DNA from: Candidatus Cloacimonadota bacterium
GTDB taxonomy: Bacteria; Cloacimonadota; Cloacimonadia; Cloacimonadales; Cloacimonadaceae
NCBI GenBank assembly: GCA_023228285.1
Contig: JALOBM010000002.1
Coordinates: forward strand, 1-64,000
Reading direction: 5' to 3'
DNA: 64,000 bases
How positions within the stretch are numbered: the first letter of the stretch is position 1; every line of letters begins with the position of its first letter. Shown piece by piece: positions 25,313-34,970 of the stretch. A model generated the notes under the pieces. The model ran no database searches, had not been told where the DNA came from, and saw only the letters and a list, made by a program, of their open reading frames with translations. Both the position numbers and the translations under genes were made by a program.

Positions 25313-26542
25313 TTATGCGGGCAGACTGGGATGCAGATACTGCCGTATCATCTCTCTGATACTTTCTTTCTGAATTTCAAACTCGGCCATCTGAGCTTTA
25401 TTCAAACGCTCTGCTCCCACCATCCGCAGTTGACTGGGATTGATATACCGTCCACCGTTTATCAAGCCGAAATGCAGGTGCGCACCGGTTGATTTGCCGG
25501 TGGAGCCCACTCTGCCGATAATCTGGCCGCGTCTTACTGTCTGTCCACTTCGTACGCTGTAGGAGGAAAGGTGAGCATATAGCGTGATCATGCCACTGGA
25601 GTGCTTTATGCGCACTTCATTGCCATAACCACCGTTATAACGGGCAGAGGTAACCGTGCCATTTGCCACAGCATATACTGGGGTACCGCTGCGGGCACGA
25701 TAATCTACACCCTGGTGGTTTGCCCATCTGCCGGTAAAGGGATCCAGGCGCTTTCCATATGTAGAACCTATATGAATGCTGCCAAGCGGATAGCCTACCC
25801 CACTGGCATTGTTGCTTTTACCATCCTTGTTGTACAGACCGTTGAGAACGGATTTCTCATCCTCCTGTTCATAACGGAAGAGTTCATGCGCTCCGCTACG
25901 TTTCCCGTCGTATTTCACATAGAGGATTTTTGCCCGGGGCAGAGGTTTGCCTTCAAACAACCGCTCTTCCACAAACACCTGGAAAGTATCTCCCTTGCGG
26001 GCATCGCGCTGAAAATCGATATCACCTTCCAAGCCGTTATTGATGTTCTGTTTATCTATCGGGGACAGGCCCATTGACAGCAATGACGCATCCAGTGTAG
26101 TATCCAACACACCTTCGATCATGCGTAAGCGCTTTTGCACGGGTAAAGATTCCATGGTGTAAAGCAAGGAGTCTCCGCTCGCTTCAAAGTGATGCCGAAT
26201 AGTGGGTTCTTGCACAAACATCATTTTGGTAATCCTGTTGCCCTCTTCATTGAGGATCACGCGGAGAGTGTCTCCGGGCTGGATAGTAGTAACATCTATG
26301 AAATCACCAAATCGGTAGGACACCATACCGATCTCAGTACCGGGGAGATCCAGATTTCCCAATACAGAAAATATCGAGCCGCCTTCAGGAATGGTCTGTG
26401 TGATCCAAGGATCCACAACTGCTGCCGGATCAACTAAATCGCCATTACTGCCGGATACGGGTAACCTGAGCAGGGACGAGAGACTGAATATAACCAATAA
26501 CAACAGGATAAGGGTCAAGAGAATATGCTTTCCAAGACTCAT
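25313..26542 (-). CDS. M23-family (LytM) murein endopeptidase
   Basis: The protein is 409 aa. An N-terminal membrane anchor or signal (about 8-27) is followed by a LysM/OapA-like region (ITQTIPEGGSIFSVLGNLDLPG), a coiled or mixed middle, and the M23 domain (about 255-380). Zinc ligands are visible in NHQGVDYRA (near 276) and GAHLHFGL (near 356). It cuts peptidoglycan cross-links in the periplasm, or activates amidases if degenerate; the zinc motif looks intact. It overlaps the transporter gene by 4 nt, as the last gene of the kdd operon, an odd partner for lysine fermentation. Confidence 0.92.
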   Translation of the reverse strand: MSLGKHILLTLILLLLVIFSLSSLLRLPVSGSNGDLVDPAAVVDPWITQTIPEGGSIFSVLGNLDLPGTEIGMVSYRFGDFIDVTTIQPGDTLRVILNEEGNRITKMMFVQEPTIRHHFEASGDSLLYTMESLPVQKRLRMIEGVLDTTLDASLLSMGLSPIDKQNINNGLEGDIDFQRDARKGDTFQVFVEERLFEGKPLPRAKILYVKYDGKRSGAHELFRYEQEDEKSVLNGLYNKDGKSNNASGVGYPLGSIHIGSTYGKRLDPFTGRWANHQGVDYRARSGTPVYAVANGTVTSARYNGGYGNEVRIKHSSGMITLYAHLSSYSVRSGQTVRRGQIIGRVGSTGKSTGAHLHFGLINGGRYINPSQLRMVGAERLNKAQMAEFEIQKESIREMIRQYLHPSLPA

Positions 26543-27462
26543 ATGCTGGATACTCCTTGGGGATTGGGATTGTTCACCTCATAGGGATGATAATGGATGT
26601 GTACTTGGCGCAGACCGTTGTTAAAGTGTTTCAAAAGTGCTTTTTCCACTTCATTGGAGATTCTGTGCCCTTCATCGATGGAGATATCACCGGAAACGCT
26701 GATGGTCATGCTAATGGTATAATACGGTCCAAAACGGTGTAAGCCCATGTCGTCAATACCTTTTACTCCCTCAACCAATAGGGTCACATCACGCAACTCC
26801 CTACCAAATCCATCATCCGGAATGTGATCCATCAACTCTGTGGATGAATCCATAATTATCTCCACTCCGGTCTTGATGATGTAGATTGCTACAACCGCTC
26901 CAGCTGCAGGATCCATCCAGTAGTAACCCATTCTGCCCAACACTACGCCGACAATAACCGCAACGGAAGCCATGATATCGTTCAAATGATCATTGGCCAA
27001 TGCCTTCAGAGTAGGATTGTTGGTCTTTTTGGCAGTTCCCCGGGTGTAGAAATAGAGGCCCAGCTTGACTATAAAAGTAGCGATCGCTATCGTCAAAGCC
27101 CATATTGAGGCTGATCTACCAGCTTCCACACCACTGATGAGGTCATAGACCTTATTGATGCTCTCCCAAAAAATGGTGATCCCTGTAGTGAGAATGAAGG
27201 CTCCCACCACTATGGCTGAGATGGATTCCAACTGACGGTGTCCAAAGGGGTGCTCTTTATCTGCCGGTTTCCGGGCCTGTTTCATAAAGATCTTCACCGC
27301 AATGTAATAGACAAAGTCAGAAGTGGAATTGATGCCGTCTGCCAAAACTGCGGGACTGTGCCCCAATATACCGATTCCAGTCTTGAGAATAGCCAGTACT
27401 ATGTTGCTGCACATTCCCAAATTCACTGTAAGTGATGTTAATAAGTCTCGATCATGTGTCAT
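26539..27462 (-). CDS. Cation diffusion facilitator (CDF) transporter
   Basis: The protein is 307 aa with six transmembrane helices in about 210 residues and a C-terminal cytoplasmic domain (about 215-300). The metal-site motifs are ADGINSTSDF (helix 2, near 43-52) and ANDHLNDIMAS (helix 5, near 155). By family it exports Zn2+, Mn2+ or Fe2+ in exchange for protons; the metal is not evident. It starts 1 bp after the end of kamB and overlaps the M23 gene, so it is part of the lysine operon transcript. Confidence 0.92.
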   Translation of the reverse strand: MTHDRDLLTSLTVNLGMCSNIVLAILKTGIGILGHSPAVLADGINSTSDFVYYIAVKIFMKQARKPADKEHPFGHRQLESISAIVVGAFILTTGITIFWESINKVYDLISGVEAGRSASIWALTIAIATFIVKLGLYFYTRGTAKKTNNPTLKALANDHLNDIMASVAVIVGVVLGRMGYYWMDPAAGAVVAIYIIKTGVEIIMDSSTELMDHIPDDGFGRELRDVTLLVEGVKGIDDMGLHRFGPYYTISMTISVSGDISIDEGHRISNEVEKALLKHFNNGLRQVHIHYHPYEVNNPNPQGVSSI

Positions 27463-28458
27463 CTATATCTCCATGATGTCATAAAACTGCTCCCGGGGGA
27501 AGGCCGTGCGGATATCCTCCCGAAAGAGATCCGCTGAGATGGGATCACTGCCGATAGCTGTGGAATTCAGTGCAAATGCTGCCAACTTGAAAGATATCAG
27601 ACACTTGGTCTGTGTGTGCTTCATCAATCCCCTCAGATTGGCAATATTGAGTTTCAGGCATTCAGGATGGCGCAAAATCATCTCAAAACCAGGCTTGGAC
27701 AAGGTTCTGCCTAGCTTCTCATAAAGGGAATCTGTAAACGATGTGGGCACATATAAAGCCCGGGGCTCCTGCTCCAAAAGCTCCAGCACCTTCTTCTCGT
27801 TGCCTATCAGACTTTTGATGCCTGTACTCTGCCATTGCGCTTTACGCAGAATCATGAGGGCATCGCTCTCCTTCAATCTGTTATAACAGGATACACTAAG
27901 CTCCGCGGTGGGGATATCCCGCAAGATACATAGACGGCGTATCTCAGTCACAATCTGCTCTGTAGATCCAAAGCTGGCTCCGATAGCCAGAATCAAGGCA
28001 TCTATGCTGTCGTCCAGAGCGATGGATTTGCGATCCAGGGAACCATCTATAAAGACCTTGTGTGCCCCAAGCTGGTGCATCGTATCGATCATAACACGTT
28101 GATGACTGAGAGCCGATGGGCCTGTGATCTGAGTAGCCAGGCTCTCTTCAGCCCTGGCCAAATATAGCTTGCGCCCGGCGTATTGAGAGGAATGAAGCAA
28201 GCTAACTGAGCTTCCGTGTTGAGTAACAGTGTTTGCATCACAACAAAAGATATCCCCTTTGAAGAGATGGACTTGCGGTTTGGGAGTCTTGAATACTCTG
28301 TCCTCACTTTCACCATCTATTCCGGTACTCATTACAGCTCTGTCTGGCAGGGGAAATTCTTTTAGAAGGGAGTTCAATAGCGAGGTTTTACCGGCATTTT
28401 TGCTGATTCCCACCAAGGCTATGTTCTTTATAACCCCGGTGGAAATCAGTTTCTTCAT
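27463..28458 (-). CDS. kamB: Lysine 5,6-aminomutase reactivase subunit KamB-like GTPase
   Basis: The protein is 331 aa with a Walker A motif GISKNAGKT (Gly17-Thr25). STGIDGESEDRVFKTPKPQVHL and ITGPSALSHQ resemble the N-terminal pattern of KamB proteins in clostridial and fusobacterial lysine clusters. By family knowledge KamB, with KamC, reactivates the B12-dependent lysine 5,6-aminomutase (KamDE). It is 13 bp after kamA, which supports the assignment. KamDE is not in the window. Assignment rests on remembered family pattern and position. Confidence 0.75.
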   Translation of the reverse strand: MKKLISTGVIKNIALVGISKNAGKTSLLNSLLKEFPLPDRAVMSTGIDGESEDRVFKTPKPQVHLFKGDIFCCDANTVTQHGSSVSLLHSSQYAGRKLYLARAEESLATQITGPSALSHQRVMIDTMHQLGAHKVFIDGSLDRKSIALDDSIDALILAIGASFGSTEQIVTEIRRLCILRDIPTAELSVSCYNRLKESDALMILRKAQWQSTGIKSLIGNEKKVLELLEQEPRALYVPTSFTDSLYEKLGRTLSKPGFEMILRHPECLKLNIANLRGLMKHTQTKCLISFKLAAFALNSTAIGSDPISADLFREDIRTAFPREQFYDIMEI

Positions 28459-28471
28459 ATCAGCCTTTGAA

Positions 28472-29716
28472 TTAGTGTTTACGGCGTTGATTCCGCTTCG
28501 TCTCGGCAGGACCTATCGACACATGCTTACCTTTCAGCAAGCTCATCACACCTTCGCTGCTTTCGCGTTCACGCGGGCATAGATCCCGGTATTTATCGGT
28601 ATCCAGTACTTCAAAACCGGGTTCTGTGTAACTGGTAATAAAGCCTTCATAGTTTCTCAGGATCACCCTGCCAGGCATCTGGGATATGATGTAATTTGGC
28701 ATTACAGGTATCTTTCCGCCACCACCGGGAGCGTCCACCACAAAGGTAGGCACGCACAATCCGCTGGTGTGACCACGCAGTGATTCCATGATCTCGATCC
28801 CTCGGGAAATCGGAGTACGGAAATGGCTGATGCCTTCAGAAAGGTCACATTGATATATGTAATAAGGTCTTACGCGGTTGCGTACAAGCTTGTGAACCAA
28901 GGCTTTCATCACATCAACATGGTCGTTGATGCCTTTCAGCAATACGGATTGATTGCCCAAAGGCAAGCCAGCTTCAGCCAGGCGGGCAAGCCCTTTCGCT
29001 GCAATGTCACTAATCTCTTGAGGATGGTTGAAATGGGTGTTCAGCCACACAAAGGGATACTTCTTTAGCACTGCAAGAAGTGAATCCGTGATCCGTTGAG
29101 GCAGGACAACCGGAGTTCTGGTGCCCAATCTCACGATATCCAGATGCTCTATCTTACTTAGTTTCTCCAAAATGGAGTCCAGACGCTCATCGCCCAGGGT
29201 GAGGGGATCGCCTCCGGAAAGGATTACATCGCGGATTTCCCTGTGTTCACGGATGTATTCGATGGCTTTATCCACATTCTCTGCGGGCATGGGAGCATCG
29301 TGCTCTCCAGCCTTTCTGCGACGGGTACAGTGGCGGCAATACATCGCACACTGATCAGTGAGCAACAGCAGTACGCGATCCGGATAACGGTGTGTCATCC
29401 CCGGAACGGGGGCATCCGCATCCTCGTGCAGGGGATCCGCCATGTCTGAGCTGCTCATCTCGCTTTCGTAAACCCGGGGAATAGCCTGCATGCGCACGGG
29501 ATCATTGGGATTGCTGTGATCTATCAGAGACAGGTAATAGGGGGTAATCGCCATGCGAAAGGAAAACTCCTGCTTGGCAAACAGCGCTTCTTCCTCCGGA
29601 AGCAAGGTGATGTATTTGCGCAGCTCAGAAACATCAGTGATGCGATTCTGTAGCTGCCAATGCCAATCGTTCCACTGCTCGGCAGTTGCGATTGAACGGA
29701 TGTCTATTATGCTCAT
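28472..29716 (-). CDS. kamA: Lysine 2,3-aminomutase (radical SAM)
   Basis: The protein is 414 aa. The ATG at 29716 with CCAGGAG 6 nt upstream is preferred; an in-frame ATG at 29734 would overlap kdd by 4 nt. The radical-SAM motif is Cys123-AMY-Cys127-RH-Cys130, and the SAM/PLP barrel follows, with SGGDPLTLGDERL near 175. A C-terminal region with the PLP lysine follows (GGGGKIPVMPNYI near 335). It isomerises L-lysine to L-beta-lysine, the first step of lysine fermentation to butyrate and acetate. Neighbouring kdd and kamB make the lysine (not other) substrate likely. Confidence 0.95.
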   Translation of the reverse strand: MSIIDIRSIATAEQWNDWHWQLQNRITDVSELRKYITLLPEEEALFAKQEFSFRMAITPYYLSLIDHSNPNDPVRMQAIPRVYESEMSSSDMADPLHEDADAPVPGMTHRYPDRVLLLLTDQCAMYCRHCTRRRKAGEHDAPMPAENVDKAIEYIREHREIRDVILSGGDPLTLGDERLDSILEKLSKIEHLDIVRLGTRTPVVLPQRITDSLLAVLKKYPFVWLNTHFNHPQEISDIAAKGLARLAEAGLPLGNQSVLLKGINDHVDVMKALVHKLVRNRVRPYYIYQCDLSEGISHFRTPISRGIEIMESLRGHTSGLCVPTFVVDAPGGGGKIPVMPNYIISQMPGRVILRNYEGFITSYTEPGFEVLDTDKYRDLCPRERESSEGVMSLLKGKHVSIGPAETKRNQRRKH

Positions 29717-29730
29717 TGTATGCTCCTGGA

Positions 29731-30789
29731 TCAATCTGTATAGCGTTCTTTGAACAGCTTCAAAAGTACCGGGTTTCTGCGTAGCAAATCCAACGCGACC
29801 ATAGCGTGATTGCGAGCGTAGCCATTACCCAGTATCATATCCACATCCGCACCAATACCCTCGGCTCCCAATGCGGCTTTGGTGAAAGAAGTAGCCATGG
29901 AGAAGAAATACACCAGGCCTCTATCCCTGGCGGCCATAATGGTGGGAAGCTCTGTATCTTCTATGTTTACAACGTTTATCACCACATCTGCCATCTTGCC
30001 GTCGGTGAAGCGGGATACTTCTTTCTGAATGGTGATTGCGTCTGTGGCATTGGCGATGATTACTTCATGGCAACCGGTTTCCTTGCATGTGGGGATGTAG
30101 TTCTGATTGCGTACCACTCCGATTACCTTCCCGGAGACTCCGACGCGTTCTCTCGCCACGGCATTGCAGAGTATTCCGCTCTTGCCGTTTGCGCCGATGA
30201 TCACCACATTGTCGCCTGCCTTCACGAGGCGCTCTACCTGAGCAGGTGCTCCGGCAACGTCCAATACGGAGAGGGCGAGGTTTTCGTCCATATCATCCGG
30301 AAGCTTTGCATAGATACCGCTACTGAAAAGGACGGCTTGACCTTCGATCTCCACCTGGTCTTTATCCAGGAGTACTTTTTTTACTTTATTGATCTTGAGC
30401 GGAGTAAGTGAGAGAGACACCAGACTGGCGATCTTGTCCCCTACTTTGATATTATCTTTCATCTCGAATTTGGGACCAATTTCCGCCACTCTGCCGATCA
30501 GCATGCCACCGCTGCCTGTATCTTCGTTCTTATGCTTTCCTGTGCGGTTTGTAAGGTCAATTGCATGATCCGCAAAAGCTTTTTCCAGATCGGTGTGTCC
30601 TTGAGCCTGGAGCTTGTTCTTGATCTGGTGAAACGAAGCACTGTCCACATTCAGTCTGATAACGTCAATTTTCAATTCGTTGTCCCAAATCTCATTCATG
30701 TCGTTATTGAGAACGCGGGCAGGCTGAGGCAACACACCCTTGGGTTCGATTACACGATGGGTTCCATAGCGGCATCCGCCAGTTTTCAT
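29731..30789 (-). CDS. kdd: L-erythro-3,5-diaminohexanoate dehydrogenase
   Basis: The protein is 352 aa. The N-terminal GGCRYGTHRVIEPKGVLPQPA is the diagnostic start of Kdd, and the Rossmann motif VVIIGANGKSGILCNAVA (near 180) binds NAD(P)+. It oxidatively deaminates 3,5-diaminohexanoate to 5-amino-3-oxohexanoate in lysine fermentation. It is the first gene of the operon kdd-kamA-kamB. The next enzymes, Kce and Kal, are not in the window. Confidence 0.95.
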   Translation of the reverse strand: MKTGGCRYGTHRVIEPKGVLPQPARVLNNDMNEIWDNELKIDVIRLNVDSASFHQIKNKLQAQGHTDLEKAFADHAIDLTNRTGKHKNEDTGSGGMLIGRVAEIGPKFEMKDNIKVGDKIASLVSLSLTPLKINKVKKVLLDKDQVEIEGQAVLFSSGIYAKLPDDMDENLALSVLDVAGAPAQVERLVKAGDNVVIIGANGKSGILCNAVARERVGVSGKVIGVVRNQNYIPTCKETGCHEVIIANATDAITIQKEVSRFTDGKMADVVINVVNIEDTELPTIMAARDRGLVYFFSMATSFTKAALGAEGIGADVDMILGNGYARNHAMVALDLLRRNPVLLKLFKERYTD

Positions 30790-30844
30790 AATTCCTCCAC
30801 AGGATTTAATCTATTTTTTCTTATATACTTACCTTAGTCTTTCC

Positions 30845-30872
30845 ATGATTTTGGAATTGCGGATTGTGTCAA
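30845..30872 (-). promoter_or_regulatory. Candidate promoter of the kdd-kamA-kamB operon
   Basis: Minus-strand TTGACA (30872-30867) is followed after 16 nt by AATCAT (30850-30845). The start point would fall about 48 nt before kdd. The -35 lies inside the loop of the GCGGATT/AATCCGC hairpin. Confidence 0.35.
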
Positions 30873-30946
30873 TAATAAATCCGCCAAGCACTTCTCCCTA
30901 CCACAAATAAGGGATGCTGTGATAACTTGATAGTCGTGTGTTTGTT

Positions 30947-30977
30947 CAAGCCGTGATATATTCGCGGCTTGTTTTTT
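30947..30977 (+). terminator. Terminator-like hairpin with T-run, no gene upstream
   Basis: CAAGCCG (30947-30953) pairs with CGGCTTG (30965-30971), followed directly by TTTTTT (30972-30977). It is in the plus orientation, yet no plus-strand gene lies upstream for over 5 kb, so it may end a short leader or small RNA started at about 30885 (TTGGAA-16 nt-TAATAA upstream). Confidence 0.5.
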
Positions 30978-31096
30978 ACACCTAAACTTCATGTGCTAGA
31001 TCAGCGCAATTATTGAATAATGGCAGTCATTAATCTGGCATATAGGTGAAACATGCTTATTATATCCTACAAAGAGACCCTTCAATGGAGAGAATT

Positions 31097-31606
31097 ATGA
31101 CAGAACAAAAGAGCAGATCACGCGTTAAATACTACATAGTGGCGGCATTGATCGTCGTTATTGTAGCACTCATTTTGGTGGTTCCGCGCTGGAAAGCGTA
31201 TCAGACGCAAAAGCGAGCGGGAGAAGTTCGAGAAGCCGTGGAGGCATTGCATTCTTATGTGGACAGTTTTTGGCAGTCACATGGCAGCGCCGGAGGATTT
31301 GACCTGGACAGTGCCCTGGTGGAGATCGGTTTAAAGAATAAAGTTATTGAAAACTGGGATTTTGCCATTGCCTGGAAATCTTCGGATATCTACACTACCC
31401 AGATGGTGGAAAAGCTGAAGAATGTGAATGAAAACGAATTGGTGTTTGTAGCTCCCTACAAGATTATCATGGCAGTAGCTACCACCAAAAACCCCGTCGG
31501 TGAAGGCAGAAAGCTATGGTTTGATGGCGATAACAATAGCTATCACGGCTTTGGCGCAGATGATAAGATCGAACCCGACTGGAACAGAATCTTTCCCAAT
31601 CCGTGA
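31097..31606 (+). CDS. Membrane-anchored protein of unknown function
   Basis: The protein is 169 aa from the ATG at 31097, 6 nt after GGAGA; an upstream in-frame GTG would add 17 unlikely residues. A basic N-terminus (TEQKSRSRVKYY) is followed by one transmembrane helix (about 12-30) and a helical plus globular periplasmic part. The layout (short basic tail, helix, long helix with VREAVEALHSYVDSFW) recalls pseudopilins, but there is no GFTLIE prepilin site. Function unknown. Its end lies 3 bp from the stop of the convergent SNF2 gene. Confidence 0.75.
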   Translation: MTEQKSRSRVKYYIVAALIVVIVALILVVPRWKAYQTQKRAGEVREAVEALHSYVDSFWQSHGSAGGFDLDSALVEIGLKNKVIENWDFAIAWKSSDIYTTQMVEKLKNVNENELVFVAPYKIIMAVATTKNPVGEGRKLWFDGDNNSYHGFGADDKIEPDWNRIFPNP

Positions 31607-31609
31607 TAT

Positions 31610-34600
31610 TTAGTAAGAAAACAGGCCTTTAAGCTCTTCAAGACTCATCGATTTCAATACTCCCGTACCACCTTCGATTACTTCATTGAAGAGCTCTATT
31701 TTGTTCTTTTGTAAGGACAGTATTTTCTCTTCCACGCTGGCTTTGGTAATCAGCCTGAATACCTGTACTTTCCTGGTTTGTCCGATGCGGTGAGTGCGGT
31801 CGATAGCTTGATTTTCCACCATGGGATTCCACCAGGGGTCATACAAGATCACAGTGTCTGCAGCAGTCAGATTCAAGCCGGTACCTCCCGTCTTCAGGCT
31901 GATAAGAAACAGACGGATGTCTTCATCATGTTCAAAAGCTGCCACTTGCTCCGCCCGATCCCGGGTTTTGCCATCCAGATAGCTATACTTCACTCCCAAA
32001 TCGTCAAACACCTTTCTGATGATCTGCAGCATCTGCACAAACTGGGAAAAGACAAGGATCTTGTGTCCTGCGGAGATAGCGTCTTGCACCAATTCCACCA
32101 GCATCTCCAGTTTCGCTGAAAGCTCAGGAACGGGAAGGACATCGCTATTGGCCAGATGCGGATGATTACATACCTGACGCAGTTTCGTAAGTGCCGCCAA
32201 TATGTGTACATAGCTCATTTCTTCGGTAGTACCGGGCATCAGTTTCTTCTGAACGGTATCCAGAATCTGCAGATACAATTTCTCTTGAATTGCGCTCATT
32301 TTGCACCAGGAGATTTGTTCCTGTTTATCCGGCAGCTCCAGCAACACTTCCTTTTTCACACGGCGCAGCAGGAAGGGCGAGCATAGCCTGTGCAGAGATT
32401 GCCTGGCTTCCCGATCATCCTCCGGTTTCATGTATTTATCTTTGAAGCTTTTCAGGCTACCCATATAACCGGGCATCAAAAAGTCCATGATGCTCCACAA
32501 TTCGGTGAGGTTATTCTCTATGGGAGTGCCGGAAAGTGCCATACGGTGGTTTGAATTCAGCTTCTTGATGGCCTTGGTTCGCAGTGCGGATACGTTTTTG
32601 ATGTTCTGAGCTTCATCCAGAATCAGCCAATCGAAATGCATGTTTTTCAATTGAGATGCGTCGCTGGAAACCATGGAGTAACTCATTATGTACAGCCGGA
32701 TATTGGGATTTTGCAAAAGCTCGATGCGGTTTGTGGTGTTGCCCTCTACAATTGCGTAAGGTATGTTTGTATGAAATTTCTCGATCTCTCCAGCCCAGTT
32801 GTAGAGCAGAGTTTTGGGACAAATCACCATGTTGACGCTGTCTTCAGGTGCCATAGCAATCATAGCAAGAGCCTGAATGGTCTTGCCCAATCCCATCTCG
32901 TCTGCCAGTATACCGTTTAGACGATAGTGTTTCAACATGGACAGCCAAGCTACTCCCGACTTCTGATATCCACGCAGAATGGTCTGTAAAAAGGAAGGTA
33001 ATTCCGGACTACGCTTTAGTTTGCGTTCGTGAAGGTCTTCAAACAGGTTTTCCAGATAGTCATCACCAATTATTTTGAAAGCAGGATTTTCTTCCCTCAG
33101 CCTCTGATAATAGGGCAGATTCAGGATGCGGGCACGATACACCGAATCTGTATCTTTCTGACTGCGCACCAGCAGGTGATCCACTTCGGAAAATATCTGG
33201 GGATTGCTGATGAAGAATATCCTGCCGTCCACTGTGTGCAGAAATTCATCTTTGGACTTGAAGTAGCGGGCAAGTTCTTCATGACTGAAACGCAAATCCT
33301 TATGACGATAGCTGATCTCGTAGCTAAACCAATCGATATCCTCTGTTCTTTGCACGCGGATATCTGCCTCAAGATGGATCTTGGTAATGAACCTGTTGCT
33401 CAGGCTTTCGTCTATGATCAGTTCCCAATCCTGTTCATCAATGCGGAACACTGCTTTTTGCAGAGCGGGAAAATCCTCATTTTTAAAGACCAGTTGAGAC
33501 TTCTGTTCCAGTTGGTTAATCTCCGGAACTGGCAGCATATCCAGCAAGGCTTGCGCTTTGTCCTGCAGATCAGGTGAGAGATAGAACCAGATTTTGTCGT
33601 TCGCATCGCCCCCTCGATACACGCTATTCACCAGGGATTTACGGTACTTCAACGCACTCAGCGGCAATTCGTAACTATCCTCATACACCAAAAAGCCATC
33701 GATCAGGATGTCTTCACCCAAAGCCTTTACATAGAGCCTGCCTTTGGGCTTGCTGTACATGATTCTCGGCAGTTCTATGGATTCGCTGAAATCCAGATAG
33801 ATATCCTGACGGGATAGTTCGTTGTGCACTATACTGCGGTAGTACACCAGATCCTTAGCCGTGATCTGCATTTCCCGCTTGAAGATGGCATCGATTATGG
33901 GTTCTTTGAAAGGAAGCCATACTTTATGAATCCTGTTACGGAAGAAAAGCCAGGTGGGATAACCCGAAAACCAAGCTGATACTTCATCAACCAGCACTGG
34001 AAAGAGATTGTAGTTCGTTTTCCCGGCTTTGTCTATCCGTAGAGCCAGCGGATAGGGCTGAGCTGCAAAGGTAAGCTCCTCATTGGTCTCTTTCACAAAG
34101 AGCCTTCCGGACATCTGCTCCAGATGCATCAGCAGTTCTGCAAATTGAGCTTTAGGTATCGACCAATTTTGATTCTTAACACTGTAATGGATGCCGGATT
34201 TTGCCATGTATTCAAAGAAAGCCAGCTGAAAGTAGTCGAAGACCCGATAGTTTTCTACCAGCTCCTCGCTGAAGTATTCATAATCTTTCAGCATCTTCAG
34301 TAATGACGGCACATCCACATCCTCCAGACCCTGATGATAAATGCGAATCTTTGCGGAGCTGGGATTGTATATGTTTTCAAATAGAAGCTTGAAGCGGTGA
34401 GCACTGTCTATCCAGCGGAGATTTCCTCTCAGACAGTCCGAATCGCAGGTTTGCACCAGTTCTTCTTTCAGGATGTCATCGGAGATGAAGTTGTAGGAAT
34501 AGCGCAGTAAAGACAGGTAGTGACGGCAGCTTTCGTCGTGACCGCATTCTGCACATTGATAAGATAGGATGCGTTTCTCGCGAGGATCGTAGTGCACTTC

Positions 34601-34780
34601 CACCCAGGCGCTGAAATACTCGCGTTTGTCCCGGCTGGGGTAAAAGCGCAATATCACATTATCGGATTCATCCAAAGTGTGCCAATGCCACAAATCTCCA
34701 TCTTCAAGCAGAATAACAGCATGATTGAAATACCAGCTATTGGACTTGTCGTGGTAATCTTTGCTGAAAAGCCGAGCCAT
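31610..34780 (-). CDS. SNF2/Swi2-family helicase with zinc-finger N-terminus
   Basis: The protein is 1056 aa. A Cys-rich SWIM-like finger (QCAECGHDESCRHY, near 76-90) opens a long N-terminal region; the SNF2 ATPase begins near 610 with Walker A DEMGLGKT (near 630), the Walker B box DEAQN (near 720) and helicase-C motifs ending in IDRTHRIGQT (near 995). Bacterial SNF2 proteins of this form act as DNA translocases or with RNA polymerase, like RapA; which applies here cannot be told. No restriction or defence partner is adjacent, so it looks like a solitary housekeeping-type protein. Its promoter lies within the long intergenic region that follows. Confidence 0.9.
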   Translation of the reverse strand: MARLFSKDYHDKSNSWYFNHAVILLEDGDLWHWHTLDESDNVILRFYPSRDKREYFSAWVEVHYDPREKRILSYQCAECGHDESCRHYLSLLRYSYNFISDDILKEELVQTCDSDCLRGNLRWIDSAHRFKLLFENIYNPSSAKIRIYHQGLEDVDVPSLLKMLKDYEYFSEELVENYRVFDYFQLAFFEYMAKSGIHYSVKNQNWSIPKAQFAELLMHLEQMSGRLFVKETNEELTFAAQPYPLALRIDKAGKTNYNLFPVLVDEVSAWFSGYPTWLFFRNRIHKVWLPFKEPIIDAIFKREMQITAKDLVYYRSIVHNELSRQDIYLDFSESIELPRIMYSKPKGRLYVKALGEDILIDGFLVYEDSYELPLSALKYRKSLVNSVYRGGDANDKIWFYLSPDLQDKAQALLDMLPVPEINQLEQKSQLVFKNEDFPALQKAVFRIDEQDWELIIDESLSNRFITKIHLEADIRVQRTEDIDWFSYEISYRHKDLRFSHEELARYFKSKDEFLHTVDGRIFFISNPQIFSEVDHLLVRSQKDTDSVYRARILNLPYYQRLREENPAFKIIGDDYLENLFEDLHERKLKRSPELPSFLQTILRGYQKSGVAWLSMLKHYRLNGILADEMGLGKTIQALAMIAMAPEDSVNMVICPKTLLYNWAGEIEKFHTNIPYAIVEGNTTNRIELLQNPNIRLYIMSYSMVSSDASQLKNMHFDWLILDEAQNIKNVSALRTKAIKKLNSNHRMALSGTPIENNLTELWSIMDFLMPGYMGSLKSFKDKYMKPEDDREARQSLHRLCSPFLLRRVKKEVLLELPDKQEQISWCKMSAIQEKLYLQILDTVQKKLMPGTTEEMSYVHILAALTKLRQVCNHPHLANSDVLPVPELSAKLEMLVELVQDAISAGHKILVFSQFVQMLQIIRKVFDDLGVKYSYLDGKTRDRAEQVAAFEHDEDIRLFLISLKTGGTGLNLTAADTVILYDPWWNPMVENQAIDRTHRIGQTRKVQVFRLITKASVEEKILSLQKNKIELFNEVIEGGTGVLKSMSLEELKGLFSY

Positions 34781-34970
34781 TTTGCATCCTTTTATGTTAA
34801 TCTGGTATTAAGGACTTCCATGCGGCTTTTTTGTCAATAGATTTGTTCCTTTTTTTTGCATTTAGGTGAGTATTCAATGTGTTATCATTAGCTGTTTTAT
34901 CCCAAATAATACACTGGTATAATATGACTTGATTCGCTGTGCATTTACTACAGTTTCGCAGTTTTACGAG

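Larger units (their letters stand above)
30790..31096. other. Divergent intergenic region of the kdd operon
   Basis: About 307 bp between kdd (minus) and a small membrane-anchored protein (plus). It holds a minus-strand promoter candidate, a 7-bp hairpin GCGGATT/AATCCGC (30859-30884) and a plus-strand terminator-like hairpin (30947-30977). No ORF of note is present. Confidence 0.6.

Noticed and set aside
33029..33577. 182-aa plus-strand frame opposite the SNF2 gene
   Set aside because: Antisense shadow of a long coding region.
31610..34780. SNF2 helicase as part of a defence island
   Set aside because: No nuclease, methyltransferase or other defence gene lies next to it; a housekeeping role is more likely.
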